A DNA stretch of 64,000 nucleotides from Apostichopus japonicus (Eukaryota; Echinodermata; Holothuroidea; Aspidochirotida; Stichopodidae), in the NCBI RefSeq assembly GCF_037975245.1, contig NC_092572.1, positions 12,992,769-13,056,768 of the forward strand. The letters are read 5' to 3'. The position numbers were made by a program, and so were the translations under genes. Below, one piece after another: positions 62,301-64,000 of this stretch. Every line of letters begins with the position of its first letter. The stretch's first letter is position 1. Under the pieces are notes generated by a model. It was not told the DNA's origin. It saw only the letters and a list, made by a program, of their open reading frames with translations, and searched no databases.

Positions 62301-62649
62301 GTCACATACGGCCATTACGCTTGTACAACAAAACAACTGCGTAAATGTAAATGTAGCCGATGTCTGAATCAGGCAAGGCGTAGTATAACATCACATTGAT
62401 ATATTAATAAGCAAAATGAAACAGATTGGGGTCAGAAAATCATTTCATCCCATTGTTGTCGTGAACCTAACACTGACTTGTCAAGGGACTTATAACACTA
62501 GGATACAAACCTTCGCTGGTATCTACATTTGTCCCTTGTTGGATCGCCTCTGTCATATCTGTGTCTTTTTGATATCTCTCAAATAAATTCTGATTGTTAA
62601 TTACGTTCATCCCTGTACCGACTGCGATATCATTTTGTTGATTTTCCAT
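44368..62649 (-). CDS. USF3-like bHLH leucine-zipper transcription factor
   Basis: Five coding exons on the minus strand: 62649-62511, 56206-56122, 55602-55500, 54393-54297 and 50138-44368. All borders are AG/GT and phases fit (1, 2, 0, 1), giving 2064 codons; human USF3 has about 2240. Residues about 80-130 form a bHLH: basic part AEKVRKMKINENI, helix 1 IDRFLVLLPND, helix 2 SKNQILEATYEYLEDLQEK. The human USF3 counterparts read VERHRKKKINAGI and SKNMILDQAFKYI. The zipper-like ERISDLLAENDRLKKENECF starts at residue 143. The rest comes from one 5.8-kb exon. It is low complexity and Ser/Gln/Pro-rich, with Gln-rich stretches, a Lys-rich NLS-like segment (48100-48210), a second basic segment (YKRKRQ, near 46450), and a C-terminus with FESMF and FNFSNIF motifs like the USF3 tail. 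The family assignment rests on the bHLH, length and architecture; another large bHLHZip protein is possible. Confidence 0.68.
50281..50516 (+). mobile_element. tRNA-derived SINE, copy c (intron 4 of the USF3-like gene)
   Basis: The same family as 20858 and 23214: GTGTTAGCTCAGTGGTTAACAC head, GTTTGAGTCACTCC, common body, and end AGGAGGATCTAAAAAAAATAC. It is inserted antisense to the host gene. Confidence 0.88.
50517..54296. other. Rest of intron 4 of the USF3-like gene
   Basis: AT-rich intron with many TACTGTA/GTACAGTA words and several short C runs. No independent gene seen. Confidence 0.5.
55640..55935 (+). mobile_element. Second SINE family with tRNA-Leu/Ser-like head (intron 2 of the USF3-like gene)
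   Basis: The head reads GTGGCCGAGTGGATAAAGGC (A box typical of tRNA-Leu/Ser) and GGTTCGGGATTCGATTCCC (B box). About 200 bp of non-tRNA body follow (GCCCTTGCGGGTTTCTCCCA, GGTCGCTTAAGCG). The head is too altered to be taken as a working tRNA gene and the attached body identifies a SINE. Confidence 0.75.
56469..56592. repeat. (GGA)n microsatellite in intron 1 of the USF3-like gene
   Basis: About 40 GGA units with a few AGA/GCA interruptions. Ser, Pro, Glu and Arg homopolymer frames across it are artefacts. Confidence 0.95.
56736..60712. other. Intron 1 of the USF3-like gene, distal part
   Basis: No exon seen on either strand. AT-rich, with C runs near 56925 and 58090. At 58290-58375 it contains a sequence resembling the dispersed words near 43365-43420 (TTTTGATATGTTATAGA). 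Confidence 0.45.
60713..60977. repeat. 134-bp tandem duplication
   Basis: AATGAAATGCAAACTTTAAA starts at 60713 and again at 60847. The two copies remain nearly identical up to the words CTTGGGTCAAACTGTAAA, apart from small deletions (CTACAGTAGGGACCATT against CTAGGGACCAT). Confidence 0.9.
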
Positions 62650-64000
62650 GTAAATAGTGTCGCACAGTTGAGTTAATCCTGCGCTTTTTTAGCTTACAGT
62701 AGCGCCATGTTTGTTAAAATCACAATGACCCTATTGTGACCTTGACTGAAAGTTCAAATAGAGGGCGGGGTTCCACATATTTGGACGTGTACACAGTTGC
62801 ATTGCACTCTTCAGTAGCTGTTCGTTATTATTATGGGAGCTCTAGTATAACGATGAAGTTGTGTGGGAGTATCGGCTAAAATCGGAAATGAATGGTACTT
62901 TTTTTTGTGAGGGGTAAGGGGAGTGCAGAATTTGTAGGGCTGAAAGTGGGAAGGAGGAACAAACCCAACGATTTTCTCTACATCTTATAACGGAGTCACC
63001 GGTAATGCACAGTAACCACCAAAATAAAACACATATACAGTTTATCACGTTGAAGGAAAGTACCTGATTCTGCTCTATGCGGAAGTGAAATATTTTACTT
63101 TCACTTGGGTTTCTGTTTCGTTTTGTGTTGATGGCAGTTAACTCTGAACAGTGTTAACGCACAAAGCAATACTAATATTAAGTTTGTGAGAAGAAAAATT
63201 ACTTTGTTATTTTATTTTTAAAAGGTCCCAAATGGCTGCCCTTTCTTTACTTAGTAACTGAAATTGCACTTTATGGGTAACAACAAGTATCAACATTTCA
63301 TTTGTGATAAAATGCAATTGTCCTATTGTTTATCGCTAAGGTACTTGAGGTACGCCGGGAGGGAAGGCACAGAGGATAATTAAATTATTTTCATTCAGTT
63401 TGAGGTACATGTGTAGGTCTCCCCCCCCCCCCCCCATCCACCCGCTCTACCGTAAGTCAAATCACACACCCACTATCTGGGGGTGGGTTGATTGGGAGCT
63501 AAGATCAAACTATCTCCAACATTTTCTTCGGTTAAGTTCAAAGCAGAAAATTTATATATTACTTGGCACTGAAAAACGTTTTGAGTGCTTATATAGGTAT
63601 AACACTACAATTAGAGCAGTGCACACCCGCTTGAAATTGTAGGAAAATAGCCCAAAACTGCCAATACGTATTGGTTTTTTGGGGCCATTTTCTGAGTGAT
63701 GATCACTCATTTTGATGTTTGGATATTGGAGAAGATGAAATAAGCTACTGATGGTCCAAAAATCTGAAGGATTGACGGTGATTTAAAGCATTTTAGAAAA
63801 TTCTTTGGTGAAGCATGAAGATTCCGCAGCGAGCGCTGACAGATGGATCCGGGAGCACTATGCTAAAGTTTTAACTCTTCTAGCTCAAAATCTAAACGGT
63901 TATGAAGACAAACGTTGAATATGATTTGATAGCCCAAGCCATTAGTTATCATATGGGGGGGGGGGGAGGAGGGAGGGGAACTCATAGCGTTCATACCACG
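62650..64000. other. Upstream region of the USF3-like gene
   Basis: Probable 5' UTR and promoter next to 62650; the TATA and start site were not identifiable. Further out lie a C15 run (63420-63435), the perfect palindrome CCAATACGTATTGG (63662-63675), and a G run near 63955-63967. No gene recognised. Confidence 0.4.

Overview
This looks like nuclear DNA of an invertebrate animal, most likely a marine deuterostome such as an echinoderm. The base composition is AT-rich. Genes have many short exons with canonical GT-AG introns, and there is dense interspersed repeat DNA: CR1-like and Jockey-like LINEs, tRNA-derived SINEs, a TTAA-flanked MITE pair, a solo LTR, satellite and simple repeats. The recognisable genes are animal housekeeping genes. 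The species cannot be fixed from sequence reading alone.

Layout. 0-0.8 kb: last coding exon of srp68 (minus). 2.3-6.7 kb: a decayed minus-strand Jockey-type LINE. 6.7-9.1 kb: a degenerate repeat field that carries one intact and two damaged copies of an ABCC (MRP-type) transporter exon on the minus strand. 9.66-10.0 kb: a solo LTR with 5-bp target duplications. 12.5-13.8 kb: a satellite array with a 141/158-bp alternating structure. 14.2 kb: a (CCT)n tract. 15.4-19.0 kb: a previously unrecognised small multi-exon gene for a predicted single-pass membrane protein; its last exon contains two abutting perfect palindromes (40 and 26 bp). A 5'-truncated CR1 copy lies in one of its introns. 21.3-22.5 kb: mevalonate kinase with an intronless coding region. 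23.7-28.4 kb: an apparently intact CR1-like LINE with ORF1, ORF2 and a tandemly repeated 5' region. 29.1-36.7 kb: ZPR1 in 11 coding exons, reconstructed completely (450 aa). 35.6 and 37.5 kb: two copies of a 363-366 bp MITE. 37.9-44.4 kb: no gene seen. 44.4-62.6 kb (minus): a five-coding-exon bHLH-leucine-zipper gene of 2064 codons, best matched to USF3. The right end (62.65-64 kb) is its upstream region, and I see no further gene there.

The genes do not form a functional cluster. They are independent loci for isoprenoid synthesis (mevalonate kinase), protein targeting (SRP68), zinc-finger chaperone and cell-cycle functions (ZPR1) and transcription (USF3-like). Exon structures were assembled by eye from splice signals and matching intron phases. 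In ZPR1 and the USF3-like gene every junction keeps the frame, which is strong internal support. The least understood part is the 15.4-19.0 kb gene with its palindromic terminal exon.
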